Shown here: positions 25,107 to 33,323 of the stretch, piece by piece
How positions within the stretch are numbered: position 1 is the stretch's first letter
How the letters are laid out: the number at the start of each line of letters is the position of its first letter
The notes under the pieces: generated by a model
What the model saw: only the letters and a program-made list of their open reading frames with translations
The model's database searches: none
Told to the model about the DNA's origin: nothing
NCBI GenBank assembly: GCA_028288485.1
Contig: JAQBNO010000197.1
Location: 1 to 42,144 of the forward strand
DNA: 42,144 nucleotides
Direction: 5' to 3'
DNA from: Segetibacter sp.
GTDB lineage: Bacteria; Bacteroidota; Bacteroidia; Chitinophagales; Chitinophagaceae
Program-made: the position numbers and the translations under genes

Positions 25107-25502
25107 ATGACCTTATGTCAAATACTCATTATAGATGATGACACCGATGACGTAGAGATCTTGTCAGAAGCTTTTACAAAAAGCGGTGTGGATCGGGTAC
25201 ATTATGTGAACTCGGCTATGCGGGCCTTTACCTACCTGGAGCAAGTGGAAAGAAAGGAAGATTTACCTCAGTTAATTGTAACCGATCTATATCTTCCGGG
25301 TATAAGTGGGAGCGAATTTTTAACTGATTTAAAAAACATGGAACGTTATAAACATATACCCGTTATCGTTTTATCTACAATAAAATCGGAGAAACAAATT
25401 GAAAAGTACAAGAAGATGGGAGTAAAGGAATATTTAAAAAAACCCACAACCTATGAAGAGTACCTGGAAGTTGCGAGGTATATGAAAGAACAAATTGCCT
25501 AA
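25107..25502 (+). CDS. single-domain response regulator
   Basis: A 131-residue stand-alone receiver (CheY/Rcp1-like) domain. The acidic pocket is D10-D12 (LIIDDD), the phosphoacceptor is D60 (LIVTDLYLPG), the switch Ser/Thr is S90/T91 (VIVLST), and the conserved Lys-Pro is K112-P113 (LKKP). No output domain follows, so it probably relays phosphate or acts by protein contact. The DDDTDDVEIL opening is typical of receivers that pair with phytochrome-like or hybrid histidine kinases, but no kinase is adjacent. It may be coupled to the 30-codon frame just upstream. Confidence 0.92.
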   Translation: MTLCQILIIDDDTDDVEILSEAFTKSGVDRVHYVNSAMRAFTYLEQVERKEDLPQLIVTDLYLPGISGSEFLTDLKNMERYKHIPVIVLSTIKSEKQIEKYKKMGVKEYLKKPTTYEEYLEVARYMKEQIA

Positions 25503-25593
25503 TATATGCGGGAAGTAGCAATAACTTTATTGATGTAGACTACCAGGCATGAGTGAGCCGTCTTTAGTTTTTAGCGGAAAAAAAAGAAGTTTT

Positions 25594-25845
25594 TTACAGC
25601 GAACACCCTACTTCTATTTCTTTTACTTTTCCTGTTGAAAGGGATTTCGTAACATGTTGTAATTCTTCTTTTGACAAAGTAAATAACCACGCCGCAATGG
25701 GCAGATTCCCTGGAAAACCTCGTTGTTTCCGGTAGTGTTTTTTAAATTTGAGCATTAAAAGAAGCGACATTTCATACTGTATACCATCCTCGATATAGAC
25801 ATATTTTTTTAGCTGGGGATCGAACCTGAAGAAGAGGTTAAACAT
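25594..25845 (-). CDS. hypothetical protein, 83 residues
   Basis: A small basic cytoplasmic protein beginning MFNLFFRFDPQLKKYVYIED, with a central basic segment KFKKHYRKQRG (about 33-43) and a C-terminal KEIEVGCSL. No transmembrane segment or known motif is recognised. It is convergent with the response regulator and lies 66 bases downstream of the small membrane protein gene on the same strand, so the two may be co-transcribed. Its codon use and single clear ATG support a real gene. Confidence 0.55.
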   Translation of the reverse strand: MFNLFFRFDPQLKKYVYIEDGIQYEMSLLLMLKFKKHYRKQRGFPGNLPIAAWLFTLSKEELQHVTKSLSTGKVKEIEVGCSL

Positions 25846-25911
25846 AAGTATAAAACTGTTTAACTGCCCGCATTATTGCAATTGAAGACAATGTAAAGGT
25901 TGTTTTAATCT

Positions 25912-26055
25912 TTATTTAAACTTCTTTAAATAGTTCAGGTATAAAACATAAACAGGAGTTATAACGCACCAGAAAAGCGTTAAGGAAAACAGGCCGAGAA
26001 TAAGGGTCGCTGTTGCCAAATACTCAGATACAGGAAAATAAAATTTTCTTTCCAT
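25912..26055 (-). CDS. small membrane protein, 47 residues
   Basis: The frame starts at ATG and encodes MERKFYFPVSEYLA, then a hydrophobic stretch (about residues 12-40: LATATLILGLFSLTLFW and VITPVYVLYL) and the basic tail NYLKKFK. The single long or two short helices with a positively charged tail look like a real inner-membrane microprotein with the C-terminus in the cytoplasm. Function unknown. It precedes the 83-residue gene on the same strand. Confidence 0.6.
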   Translation of the reverse strand: MERKFYFPVSEYLATATLILGLFSLTLFWCVITPVYVLYLNYLKKFK

Positions 26056-26380
26056 AAACTTAATTTAAATAAGACTGAGAAGTATGAAGAAGATCTGCTT
26101 TAGAATATTCCTGATTAAAAGAAGAAAATGAACCTTTACCCTGTTAACTTTGGCAAGTATCTGAATATTGAATATTAGGAGAATAAGCCTTATAAATTTA
26201 CTTCTTTTAATCTTTATTTTACTATTTTTTAAGTCCTTTTGTTATATAATTATATTCCTACTTTGTAACTACTGCATTTTTAATTAACCGGAAATATTGA
26301 TACTTTATTTCGTTTTCACACAGTTCTAATACCACGTAACGAAGAAGCTATTTAATTATTAACACAGTGCCCAAATTCAT
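26056..26380 (+). promoter_or_regulatory. intergenic region with a candidate promoter at 26237-26265
   Basis: TTTTG at 26237-26241 and TACTTTG at 26259-26265 are separated by 17 bases, near the Bacteroidota -33/-7 layout, although the -7 element is one base short of TAnnTTTG. It would start a leader of about 110 bases before the metal-receptor gene at 26381. Nothing else is apparent in this AT-rich stretch. Confidence 0.3.
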
Positions 26381-27217
26381 ATGTCAATTTTTCTACGCGA
26401 CCAACTAAACAACATCATTCAATTATCTCTGCCTCCTCAACGAATTGTTTCTATTGTGCCTTCGCAAACAGAACTATTGTACGAACTTGGGTTAAACGAA
26501 GAGGTAATTGGCATCACCAAATTTTGCATTCATCCCCCTGAATGGTTTCAAACAAAACAAAGAATTGGCGGCACAAAAAACGTAAATATTGATAGGGTAA
26601 AAGCATTACATCCTGATCTTATTATTGCCAATAAAGAAGAGAATGTAAAAGAACAGATTGAGGAGTTGCAAAAAGTTGCTCCTGTCTGGGTTAGTGATAT
26701 ATATACGCTCGACGATGCTTTGGAAATGATTACGACAATTGGAAAACTGGTAAATAAACAACAACGGGCAAATGACATATCAACGCAGGTTAAAAACAGC
26801 TTCAATCAGTTAATTCCGTTGTCACGCCCCATAAGTTCTGCTTACCTTATCTGGAAAGATCCTTATATGGCCGCTGGCGGCAATACTTTTATTAACGATA
26901 TGCTCGACCGGTGTGGTTTCGACAATATTTTTAAACGGCTGAGTCGCTATCCCGAAATAGACATCCCCCATATGTTAACCAGCAATAACACCGGCTCTGC
27001 GGCGCTTGTTCCACCGCTATTTTTAAAACATTGCGAAATTCTGCTGCTCTCCTCCGAACCGTATCCCTTCCGGCCTAAACATATAGACGAGCTTAATTTA
27101 CAACAAGTTGCAAGTAAAATTGTACTTGTGGATGGCGAAATGTTTAGCTGGTACGGAAGTCGCCTTTTGCGCGCCCCGGCCTACTTCCAAAAGTTGATAC
27201 AGGAAATACAAGGTTAA
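26381..27217 (+). CDS. BtuF/FhuD-like helical-backbone metal receptor family protein
   Basis: A 278-residue protein resembling the substrate-binding proteins of cobalamin and iron-chelate ABC transporters (helical backbone metal receptor fold). Family-like stretches are RIVSIVPSQTELLYELGL (about 21-38), VIGITKFCIHPPEW, the IGGTKNVNIDRVKALHPDLI region (about 62-81), and SAYLIWKDPYMAAGGNTFINDML in the second lobe. It has no signal peptide or lipobox: the chain begins at MSIFLRDQ, 20 residues before the fold. It may be cytoplasmic, unlike transporter-linked relatives. No permease or ATPase gene adjoins it; the next gene, 31 bases downstream, encodes a kinase-like protein of unknown role. Confidence 0.82.
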   Translation: MSIFLRDQLNNIIQLSLPPQRIVSIVPSQTELLYELGLNEEVIGITKFCIHPPEWFQTKQRIGGTKNVNIDRVKALHPDLIIANKEENVKEQIEELQKVAPVWVSDIYTLDDALEMITTIGKLVNKQQRANDISTQVKNSFNQLIPLSRPISSAYLIWKDPYMAAGGNTFINDMLDRCGFDNIFKRLSRYPEIDIPHMLTSNNTGSAALVPPLFLKHCEILLLSSEPYPFRPKHIDELNLQQVASKIVLVDGEMFSWYGSRLLRAPAYFQKLIQEIQG

Positions 27218-27248
27218 TCAGCTACATTTATTCCAATAACAACAGAAC

Positions 27249-28355
27249 ATGGACTTTTCAGATATTCAGAACGCTGACAGGGAAAAGAAAACCGACGCTC
27301 CTTCTAAAAAGAAACCTTTTTATACTATAAATTCTTCACTGCGCAGTTACCTTAAAGATCATGGCCGCGAAGTTAAATTACCTGTTACGTACGACGACCT
27401 TGCACGAATTACTTATTCAGTTCCTTTAAAAGACAAAAACGGGAAAGATACATTCTGGGAGAAGGCAATATATGATATGAATGAATGGGAGTACCTGCGG
27501 GATGGATTGATTAATATTTATGCCATCCTGAAAACTGAAGGTGATCTTAGTTTTTCAAAACACCTTGATGTTGCCCGTATTGATTATTGTGCATTTGGAA
27601 ACTCCAATCCTTTTCGAATTCGTATTGTTAATAAATACAACGACAACTACGATCATTTTTATATTAAGGTCGCCGATGCTTCAAGAATTTATGGCCTTGA
27701 ACTGGAGCACATATTGTCGCCAAACCGGCTCACTTATTTTACACATTATAATACACTGGTTGAAGAGCACATTCCGGGAATACCGGGTGACCTTTTCACT
27801 CAACAATATCTTGATCTGCCGAATACCAATAAAATACGCTTTGCAAAAGAGTTCGTAAAGTTTAACGAAAGGTGTTTTGTACGGCTGCTGGGCGATATGC
27901 GCAGCTACAATTTCGTGGTCGATATTACCCCCGACATTGAAGATTTTCAATACCGCCTGCGCGCTATAGATTTTGACCAGCAATCGTATGAAGGACGCAA
28001 AAACCTTTATCTGCCTCAATATTTTAAAGAAAACCTTACGCTCGTAAACCTCGCACTACAATACCTTAATAAAGACTCTATTGAACAATACCAGTCTGAA
28101 GAGAGAACGATGATGGCCTTCAGAGTGGCCGACTCCCGTTACCGCCTGATGGAGCTTTTTAATATCATGTGTAGAGACAAAATTTCGACGGCTGAAAAAA
28201 TTACACAGTTAAAACATGAACTGGCAGTCTTTTTTAATAATCCACTTTTTTTGAAATGCAGAACGATGGGTGATGTAGTTAAATTGAACCTCAAGCAAAC
28301 CCTACTTAAGAATTTACTGGTTATACAACAAGCCAAAAGAAAATTGACCTATTAA
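27249..28355 (+). CDS. conserved-type protein with kinase-like motifs, function unknown
   Basis: A 368-residue cytoplasmic protein that I do not recognise by name. Several stretches appear in the order of a protein-kinase-like or phosphotransferase fold: HFYIKVADAS (136-145, candidate beta-3 lysine K140), GLELEHIL (149-156, candidate helix-C glutamate), LVEEHIPGIPGDLF (170-183, hinge-like), LLGDMRSYNFVVDI (213-226, resembling the HGDLHxxNxxxD catalytic loop, D216 and N221, with the usual His replaced by Leu) and RAIDFDQQSYEG (238-249, DFG/DFD-like D241). A C-terminal helical region follows. The glycine-rich loop is not evident. It lies 31 bases after the metal-receptor gene, probably in one operon. 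The kinase idea is my inference. Confidence 0.75.
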   Translation: MDFSDIQNADREKKTDAPSKKKPFYTINSSLRSYLKDHGREVKLPVTYDDLARITYSVPLKDKNGKDTFWEKAIYDMNEWEYLRDGLINIYAILKTEGDLSFSKHLDVARIDYCAFGNSNPFRIRIVNKYNDNYDHFYIKVADASRIYGLELEHILSPNRLTYFTHYNTLVEEHIPGIPGDLFTQQYLDLPNTNKIRFAKEFVKFNERCFVRLLGDMRSYNFVVDITPDIEDFQYRLRAIDFDQQSYEGRKNLYLPQYFKENLTLVNLALQYLNKDSIEQYQSEERTMMAFRVADSRYRLMELFNIMCRDKISTAEKITQLKHELAVFFNNPLFLKCRTMGDVVKLNLKQTLLKNLLVIQQAKRKLTY

Positions 28356-28360
28356 CCGAT

Positions 28361-28377
28361 ATTCGCAAACGGCGAAT
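28361..28377 (+). terminator. weak hairpin after the kinase-like gene
   Basis: ATTCGC (28361-28366) pairs with GCGAAT (28372-28377) around AAACG, a few bases past the stop codon. A T-rich run (TTCTTTTT) follows about ten bases later, farther than usual. Confidence 0.3.
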
Positions 28378-28414
28378 TGTGTCAATTCTTTTTGGTACCA
28401 ACAATCGTTTTTTG

Positions 28415-28495
28415 CTGAAACTCCGGTTGTGCGAATGGCTCCCTTTGGTGATGTCACTCCCGTCGGAACGGCTTCAGCGGGCAGGCAATTCTACC
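28415..28495 (-). repeat. dispersed repeat family 2, copy 1
   Basis: On the minus strand this shares the run GACGGGAGTGACATCACCAA and about 80% of roughly 80 positions with the copy at 34896-34976 on the plus strand, so the two are an inverted pair 6.4 kb apart. Confidence 0.75.
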
Positions 28496-29137
28496 GCATC
28501 GTTTCCTGGCCGGGGCTCAACTGCAACTTATAATATTACATCATCAATCACTGGTGGAAATTGGAAGCATCAACAACAACGGGGCACTCACATTACAGGC
28601 GATAAGATAAAATTGCGGCTAGCCTGAAATTGGTGACAAGAATTACCTTACCGGCATTTATCTTGTTGCTTGTTTCACCCTTACGAGGTTTTACTTTCGA
28701 CGCAGGTGGGCAAAGGCAGAATAAAGATAAAGCTGTACAAAGAGTGCAAGTGCGCTGGGGCGCCGGTTTGGAGGGGCAACTTTGACAAATGGATAAATAG
28801 AGGAGGGTCGAAAAAAACCGTTAACGAATATTGGGACGAAAAGCATTTCAACCGCCATGTAATGAAGCTGTGCATTTACTGAACGATGCAAGAATGTATA
28901 TACTGACAATAGGATTACAGGAGCATAATGAAATGCATTAGCAATAATAAATACAGGCGGCAGCATAGAATAAATGCCGCTTTTGCGGTAGCAAGGTGTA
29001 GTGCATAAATTTAAAATTCAGAAGCTAAATCGTGTATTTATAATACTTTAGCCGCAAGGAAAAATATTGCAGCTTCCTTTGTAACTATTTATATATAAAT
29101 TGCACCGCTATAACTTCAATACCCATTTGAATAATAT

Positions 29138-30052
29138 ATGAAAAAAGACGAGGAGGACTTTGAAGCTAAATTAACCGGCGACAAAGGGAAGCATGAAGAA
29201 GCGAAGCAGCGGTGGTTCAAGCGAATTAAGAAAGGTATACTTACAACTACTTCAGAAAAAAAAGAAACTCCCGAAGGGCTTTGGACCAAATGTCCTGAAT
29301 GCAATTTCATTTCCACCACTGCCGACCTGCGTGAAAACCTTTTTGTATGCCCAAAATGTGCCTACCATCACAGGATCGGAAGCGAAGAATATTACGATAT
29401 TATTTTCGATAACGAGGAATACGAGGAGTTGTTTGATAATATTCGAAGCAAAGACTTTTTGGGCTTTACCGATCTGAAACCATACGGCAAGAGGCTGGAA
29501 GATATTTGGGCAAAAACGGACCTCACAGACAGTATGCGTGTTGCTGTAGGAGATGTGGGTGGGAAAGAAATAGTAGTTGCCTGCATGGACTTTGAATTTA
29601 TAGGCGGAAGCCTTGGAAGTGTGATGGGCGAAAAATTTAGCCGCGCTGTTGATTATTGTATTGCCCATAAATTACCCTATATGGTAATTAGTAAAAGCGG
29701 CGGCGCCCGAATGATGGAAAGTGCATTCAGCCTTATGCAACTAGCTAAAACAAGTGGCAAACTGTCGCAATTGACAGATGCAAAACTACCCTTTATCAGT
29801 ATGTTAACTGACCCCACTTTTGGTGGCATATCTGCTAGCTTCGGTATGTTGGGAGACCTGAATATTGCCGAACCGGGAGCATTAATAGGATTTGCTGGTC
29901 CAAGGGTAATTAAAGAAACTATCAAAAAAGACCTTCCACCAGGCTTTCAGCGCAGCGAATTTTTATTGGAGCACGGCTTTCTCGATTTTATAATTCACCG
30001 CAAAGATTTAAAACAAAAAATAACACAGCTGATTCTTCTGTTCCAGGGCTAA
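29138..30052 (+). CDS. accD: acetyl-CoA carboxylase carboxyltransferase subunit beta
   Basis: A 304-residue AccD. With AccA it transfers the carboxyl group from carboxybiotin (on AccB) to acetyl-CoA, giving malonyl-CoA for fatty acid synthesis. The zinc ribbon is complete (C52-PEC55 and C71-PKC74), preceded by WFKRIKKGI (26-34), which is near the N-terminus in most homologues; here there is an extra, highly charged extension of about 25 residues (MKKDEEDFEAKL...). The crotonase-like domain shows SGGARMMES (about 187-195), FGGISASFGMLGD and GFAGPRVIKET. AccA is not in the window, as is common. A strong terminator follows, so it seems to be a single-gene unit. Confidence 0.97.
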   Translation: MKKDEEDFEAKLTGDKGKHEEAKQRWFKRIKKGILTTTSEKKETPEGLWTKCPECNFISTTADLRENLFVCPKCAYHHRIGSEEYYDIIFDNEEYEELFDNIRSKDFLGFTDLKPYGKRLEDIWAKTDLTDSMRVAVGDVGGKEIVVACMDFEFIGGSLGSVMGEKFSRAVDYCIAHKLPYMVISKSGGARMMESAFSLMQLAKTSGKLSQLTDAKLPFISMLTDPTFGGISASFGMLGDLNIAEPGALIGFAGPRVIKETIKKDLPPGFQRSEFLLEHGFLDFIIHRKDLKQKITQLILLFQG

Positions 30053-30089
30053 ATGACTGGGATGTATAAATCAACCAGGTAGTGTGCAC

Positions 30090-30143
30090 GAGGTAATGGG
30101 TATAAATAAGTTAGCTAACTTGTTTATACCCATTACCTCTTTT
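30090..30143 (+). terminator. 50-bp palindromic terminator after accD
   Basis: GAGGTAATGGGTATAAATAA and following bases (30090-30114) are complementary to 30115-30139 at 24 of 25 positions, giving a 25-bp stem with essentially no loop, followed by TTTT (30140-30143). It begins 38 bases past the accD stop. The stem is far longer than an ordinary terminator. Its near-perfect symmetry would also work in the other direction. Confidence 0.85.
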
Positions 30144-30302
30144 ACATACAGTGATGTTAAAAGAATTTCGGTCTTCGCATTTGCAAATGTTATTATTCTA
30201 GGTTTATTTTAACAGTTTTCCTATCCAATATTTTCAATCAGCTGTCGTCTTGTGTTTAAACCGTTGTTATTTATTTTACTTTTGCCCGCTAACGGGAATT
30301 CT

Positions 30303-30746
30303 ATGGCTACAAAGGAAATGAACAACAGGTCGGCTTATCATGAGTATGCAATTGAAGATAAATGGACTGCAGGGATCGTTTTGCTTGGCACAGAAGTAAA
30401 AAGCATACGAGAAGGGAAAGTAAGCTTCAATGACAGCTTTTGCCTGTTACATAAAAATGAACTGTGGGTTCGGGGCTTATACATTGCAGAATATTCCCTG
30501 GGAACAATGAATAACCACATTGCGGTTCATGACCGAAAGCTCTTACTTACCAAAAGAGAACTACGTAAGATTGAAAACCGAATGAAAGACAAGGGCTATA
30601 CTATTGTTCCATTACGTGTCTTTTTTAACGACAAACATTTGGCTAAAGTTGAGATCGGTCTCGGCCGAGGTAAAAAACTGCATGACAAGCGTGAAACATT
30701 AAAGAAAAAAGATACAGACAGGGAGATAAAGCGATTTTTAAAATAA
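30303..30746 (+). CDS. smpB: SsrA-binding protein SmpB
   Basis: A 147-residue SmpB, which binds tmRNA and delivers it to stalled ribosomes during trans-translation. Family features are NNRSAYHEYAIEDKWTAGI (7-25), LLGTEVKSIREGKVSFNDSF (about 27-46), the beta-barrel core with KLLLTKREL, and the basic tail GRGKKLHDKRETLKKKDTDR (about 123-142) that enters the ribosomal A-site region. I place the start at the ATG at 30303 (MATKEMNN). A frame extension to a GTG at 30252 would add 17 hydrophobic residues not found in SmpB. The tmRNA gene was not seen here. Confidence 0.96.
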   Translation: MATKEMNNRSAYHEYAIEDKWTAGIVLLGTEVKSIREGKVSFNDSFCLLHKNELWVRGLYIAEYSLGTMNNHIAVHDRKLLLTKRELRKIENRMKDKGYTIVPLRVFFNDKHLAKVEIGLGRGKKLHDKRETLKKKDTDREIKRFLK

Positions 30747-30790
30747 AGTCGGCTTTTTCTATGCAGTTAACAGGTAACGAGTAACCCGAA

Positions 30791-31753
30791 ATGTTTTGGT
30801 GCAAGTATTTATTAATCCAATGTAAATCAATCCAATTGAAGAAGATACGTTTCGGTTTGTTACTCCTTGTTTTCTTATTGCCGGTAGCTATAATATCTGC
30901 TCAAATTGTAACCGGAGAATGGTATGGAGTCGGCCAGGTTAAAAGAACAGGAAACCATAATAGTTACCTTTCGGAAATGATACTTAAGCAAACAGGAACT
31001 CAAGTATCAGGCGAATTCAATTACTTCTTCAGAGACGTAGAAATAAAAACCAGCATCACTGGTACTTACGATTCTAAATCAAAAACTCTATTGTTAAATA
31101 CTAGCCCTGTGCTCAACTTCCAGGCTAAAAATGCTAACGGGGCAGATTGCCCGATGGAAGGACTGTTTTCACTGGTAGTTTCCGGGAAACAAACCTTTTT
31201 ATGGGGCCAGTTTAACGCTACCAACGAATACCGACTTACTTGCCCCTCGATTAGTGTAAAATTTGCAAAATCTACCGACAAGCCAAAACCTTCGACTTTC
31301 AACGAAGAAGTTTATGATACCGTAAAATTGCGACCAATTGAAACAAGGAAGAAATTGAGTGAAACCGAAATTCTTATCAGCAAATTAAATAAAAGGTCGT
31401 TTGATGTTCTTCAAATCATTGATGTAGATGCTGATAGTTTAAAAGTTTCATTATACGACCTGGGAGAAGTAGATAACGACACAATTTCCGTTTTTTATAA
31501 CCGCAAACCCGTAGCTAACAGACAGATGTTAAGCGATAAACCCATGACGTTTACCCTTCCTGTCGATACCAATGTAAATGAACTTTCGATGTTTGCTGAA
31601 AATCTTGGCAGGTTTCCTCCTAACACTGCCCTCGCAATCATTTATGCCGGCGAAAAAAGGTTTGAATTCAGTATGACCAGCACATTTATTAAAAATGCTG
31701 CGATCAGGTTTAGGCGAAAACCGCGCAATTTAGATCCTAAAAATATAAATTGA
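30791..31753 (+). CDS. secreted protein of unknown function
   Basis: A 320-residue protein with a clear signal peptide (hydrophobic core FGLLLLVFLLPVAIISAQ, about residues 21-38). The first ATG gives a 15-residue leader before the basic KKIR; a TTG at 30836 would give a more usual signal start, so the true start is uncertain. The mature N-terminal half (VTGEWYGVGQVKRTG, LKQTGTQVSGEFNYFF, LLLNTSPVLNF) is beta-rich, like a lipocalin- or streptavidin-like barrel. The second half (FDVLQIIDVDADSLKVSLYD, DNDTISVFYNRKPV, LSMFAENLGRFPPNTALAII) resembles a beta-sandwich seen in other Bacteroidota secreted proteins. No catalytic motif is recognised. A palindromic repeat follows the stop codon. Confidence 0.75.
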   Translation: MFWCKYLLIQCKSIQLKKIRFGLLLLVFLLPVAIISAQIVTGEWYGVGQVKRTGNHNSYLSEMILKQTGTQVSGEFNYFFRDVEIKTSITGTYDSKSKTLLLNTSPVLNFQAKNANGADCPMEGLFSLVVSGKQTFLWGQFNATNEYRLTCPSISVKFAKSTDKPKPSTFNEEVYDTVKLRPIETRKKLSETEILISKLNKRSFDVLQIIDVDADSLKVSLYDLGEVDNDTISVFYNRKPVANRQMLSDKPMTFTLPVDTNVNELSMFAENLGRFPPNTALAIIYAGEKRFEFSMTSTFIKNAAIRFRRKPRNLDPKNIN

Positions 31754-32403
31754 TGGTGTGAATTTCCGGTTGAGACGCGATGCATTGCATCTCTACCGGG
31801 AATTGTCCGCGTAAAATTTATCCTGCAACCATTTTACCCCGTTGTTAATAATATAATTCGAAATCCTGCATTATAATCATTGTGGCCGGTAATTAATATC
31901 GCACGAAAATGGTTCGACATTACATCAAATTCACCTAATTCCAAATTCATATCTGGTCGTAATTCAACTGGTTTTACCCATTCGGTTTCTGCAATTTTTC
32001 CGATTGCCGATCATTGTATTTTCGCAGGCAACGGTTGTGGTACCAATATTTCCCCAAATAACAGCTACGGTGCGGTACAAGTCGTTATAAAATACATCCC
32101 GCCATTTGAATAATCCGTGTTTTAAAAGGGGTGGAAGTGATGTGGTATTTATTTTTATTTAATTCGCCCGTTTTCGAATTTCGGTTTTCATTACAAAAAG
32201 AATGGATGTTTTCCTATACCGGTATGAACGTGTGTCAAATGCAGTTGGGTCGTAAAACAAAACCAGTGAGCATTGTTTTTGCATTATGTGGAATTGCCAG
32301 CTGGATTTGCCTCAATTACCCAAACCGTATAATGGAACAAAGCAAATCATTAAGAGGAATTATCAGTAACTGAACTAAAAAATTTTAATTGAAAAACACG
32401 TTT
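31754..32403. other. intergenic region between the secreted protein and PAP2 genes
   Basis: About 650 bases. Besides the palindrome at 31766-31799 it has two open frames (31880-32113 and 32131-32373) of 77 and 80 codons, with protein-like but unrecognised composition. I do not call them without comparative evidence. No promoter motif was identified ahead of the PAP2 gene. Confidence 0.45.
31766..31799. repeat. imperfect 34-bp palindrome of the GAGACGCGATGCAT type
   Basis: CCGGTTGAGACGCGATG pairs with CATTGCATCTCTACCGG at 14 of 17 positions. The sequence resembles the widespread intergenic palindrome built on GTAGAGACGCGATGCAT, of which it seems a decayed copy. No T-run follows, so terminator function is doubtful. 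Confidence 0.55.
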
Positions 32404-33231
32404 ATGAAGCACATTTTCACACTTTCGCTAAGCCTGCTGACTTTTATCAGTACAACCATTGCCCAGGATTCTTCTAATAAAAGCAAGTATGTTTCTCCTT
32501 ATACAACCAACTGGATAAAAGATGGTGCAATTACGGTAGGTGGGATTGGACTAACAGCCCTCGGGGTCTCGCTTATACAAAACAAAAAAGACCTGACTCC
32601 TGCTCAATTGGCGACAAAGACCCGCGATAAAGTTCCTTTTTTTGATCGCAGCAGTGCAGGATTTTATTCCCCGCAAGCGGATGACGACAGTTATATTCCT
32701 TTCCAGGCATCGTTTGCTATGCCTGTACTGATGGCTTTGATAAACAGCAACGAAAGGCATCATATAGGACAAGTACTCGTTCTTTATACGGAAACAATGG
32801 CCATTACAGGAGCCTTGTTCACCATGGCCACCGGGAATATTTACCGCAGCCGTCCTTATGTGTATGGAAATAAAGCGCCATTAGATTTAAGACTCGATAA
32901 AAATTCGCAACGATCATTTTATGCGGGTCATACTGCTGCCACTGCTGCCGCTACTTTTTTCATGGCTAAAGTTTACCAGGATTTTAATCCAGGCTCAAAA
33001 GCTACCCCTTACGTGTGGGTAGTTGCAGCATCAGTACCTGCGCTAGTTGGATATCTACGCTATAAAGGAGGCATGCACTTTTTAAGCGATAATATATTAG
33101 GATACGCTTTAGGAGCAGGTGCAGGTATTTTAGTGCCGCAGTTGCATAAAAGCAAGAAACTCAAAAATGTGAGCTTTGCTCCGCAGGTGGGAAATAAGTC
33201 GAAAGGACTGGCCGTCACTTATCGTTTTTAG
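32404..33231 (+). CDS. PAP2-family phosphatase, exported
   Basis: A 275-residue member of the PAP2 (type 2 phosphatidic acid phosphatase/acid phosphatase) superfamily, which removes phosphate from lipid or small phosphoesters. Residues 1-20 form a signal peptide (MKHIFTLSLSLLTFISTTIA). The three family motifs are visible: SRPYVYG (149-155, motif 1, Arg-Pro), RSFYAGHTA (170-178, motif 2, general PSGH variant with catalytic H176) and GYLRYKGGMHFLSDN (216-230, motif 3, R219, H225, D229). The start is the ATG at 32404; a TTG 15 bases upstream is in frame but less likely. Hydrophobic segments around motifs 1 and 3 suggest membrane association. It converges on the DUF1501 gene, and the two share a terminator. 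Confidence 0.88.
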   Translation: MKHIFTLSLSLLTFISTTIAQDSSNKSKYVSPYTTNWIKDGAITVGGIGLTALGVSLIQNKKDLTPAQLATKTRDKVPFFDRSSAGFYSPQADDDSYIPFQASFAMPVLMALINSNERHHIGQVLVLYTETMAITGALFTMATGNIYRSRPYVYGNKAPLDLRLDKNSQRSFYAGHTAATAAATFFMAKVYQDFNPGSKATPYVWVVAASVPALVGYLRYKGGMHFLSDNILGYALGAGAGILVPQLHKSKKLKNVSFAPQVGNKSKGLAVTYRF

Positions 33232-33270
33232 GCTGCATCAACACTTTACCGTCAACTTTTTCTATTTCGA

Positions 33271-33312
33271 AAATGTGTTCCTGGTTTAATTAGTTAATCC
33301 AGGAGCACATTT
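33271..33312. terminator. bidirectional terminator between PAP2 and DUF1501 genes
   Basis: AAATGTGTTCCTGG (33271-33284) pairs with CCAGGAGCACATTT (33299-33312) at 13 of 14 positions (one mismatch) around a 14-base AT-rich loop. It lies in the 92-base gap between the two convergent genes. AT-rich flanks occur on both sides, so it probably ends both transcripts. Confidence 0.75.
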
Positions 33313-33323
33313 CTCTTTCATAC

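Larger units (their letters stand above)
28356..29137. other. long intergenic region upstream of accD, no confident gene
   Basis: About 780 bases. The first part contains dispersed repeat family 2 (28415-28495). Open frames at 28379-28627 and 28670-28882 run in different frames. The first crosses the repeat. The second is overlapped by a frame from about 28632 with a signal-peptide-like start (ITLPAFILLLVSP) that ends after about 50 codons. I read this as degraded coding DNA at most. The accD promoter should lie in 29040-29130 but no exact TAnnTTTG was found. Confidence 0.45.

Noticed and set aside
28379-28882. Two open frames between the kinase-like gene and accD
   Set aside because: The first overlaps dispersed repeat family 2, the second competes with other frames, and neither has recognisable features.
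30252-30302. Upstream GTG extension of SmpB
   Set aside because: It adds hydrophobic residues absent from the SmpB family, whereas the ATG at 30303 gives the usual N-terminus and length.
31880-32373. Two consecutive plus-strand frames before the PAP2 gene
   Set aside because: Composition is not clearly coding, no family is recognised and no start signal is convincing; left as intergenic.
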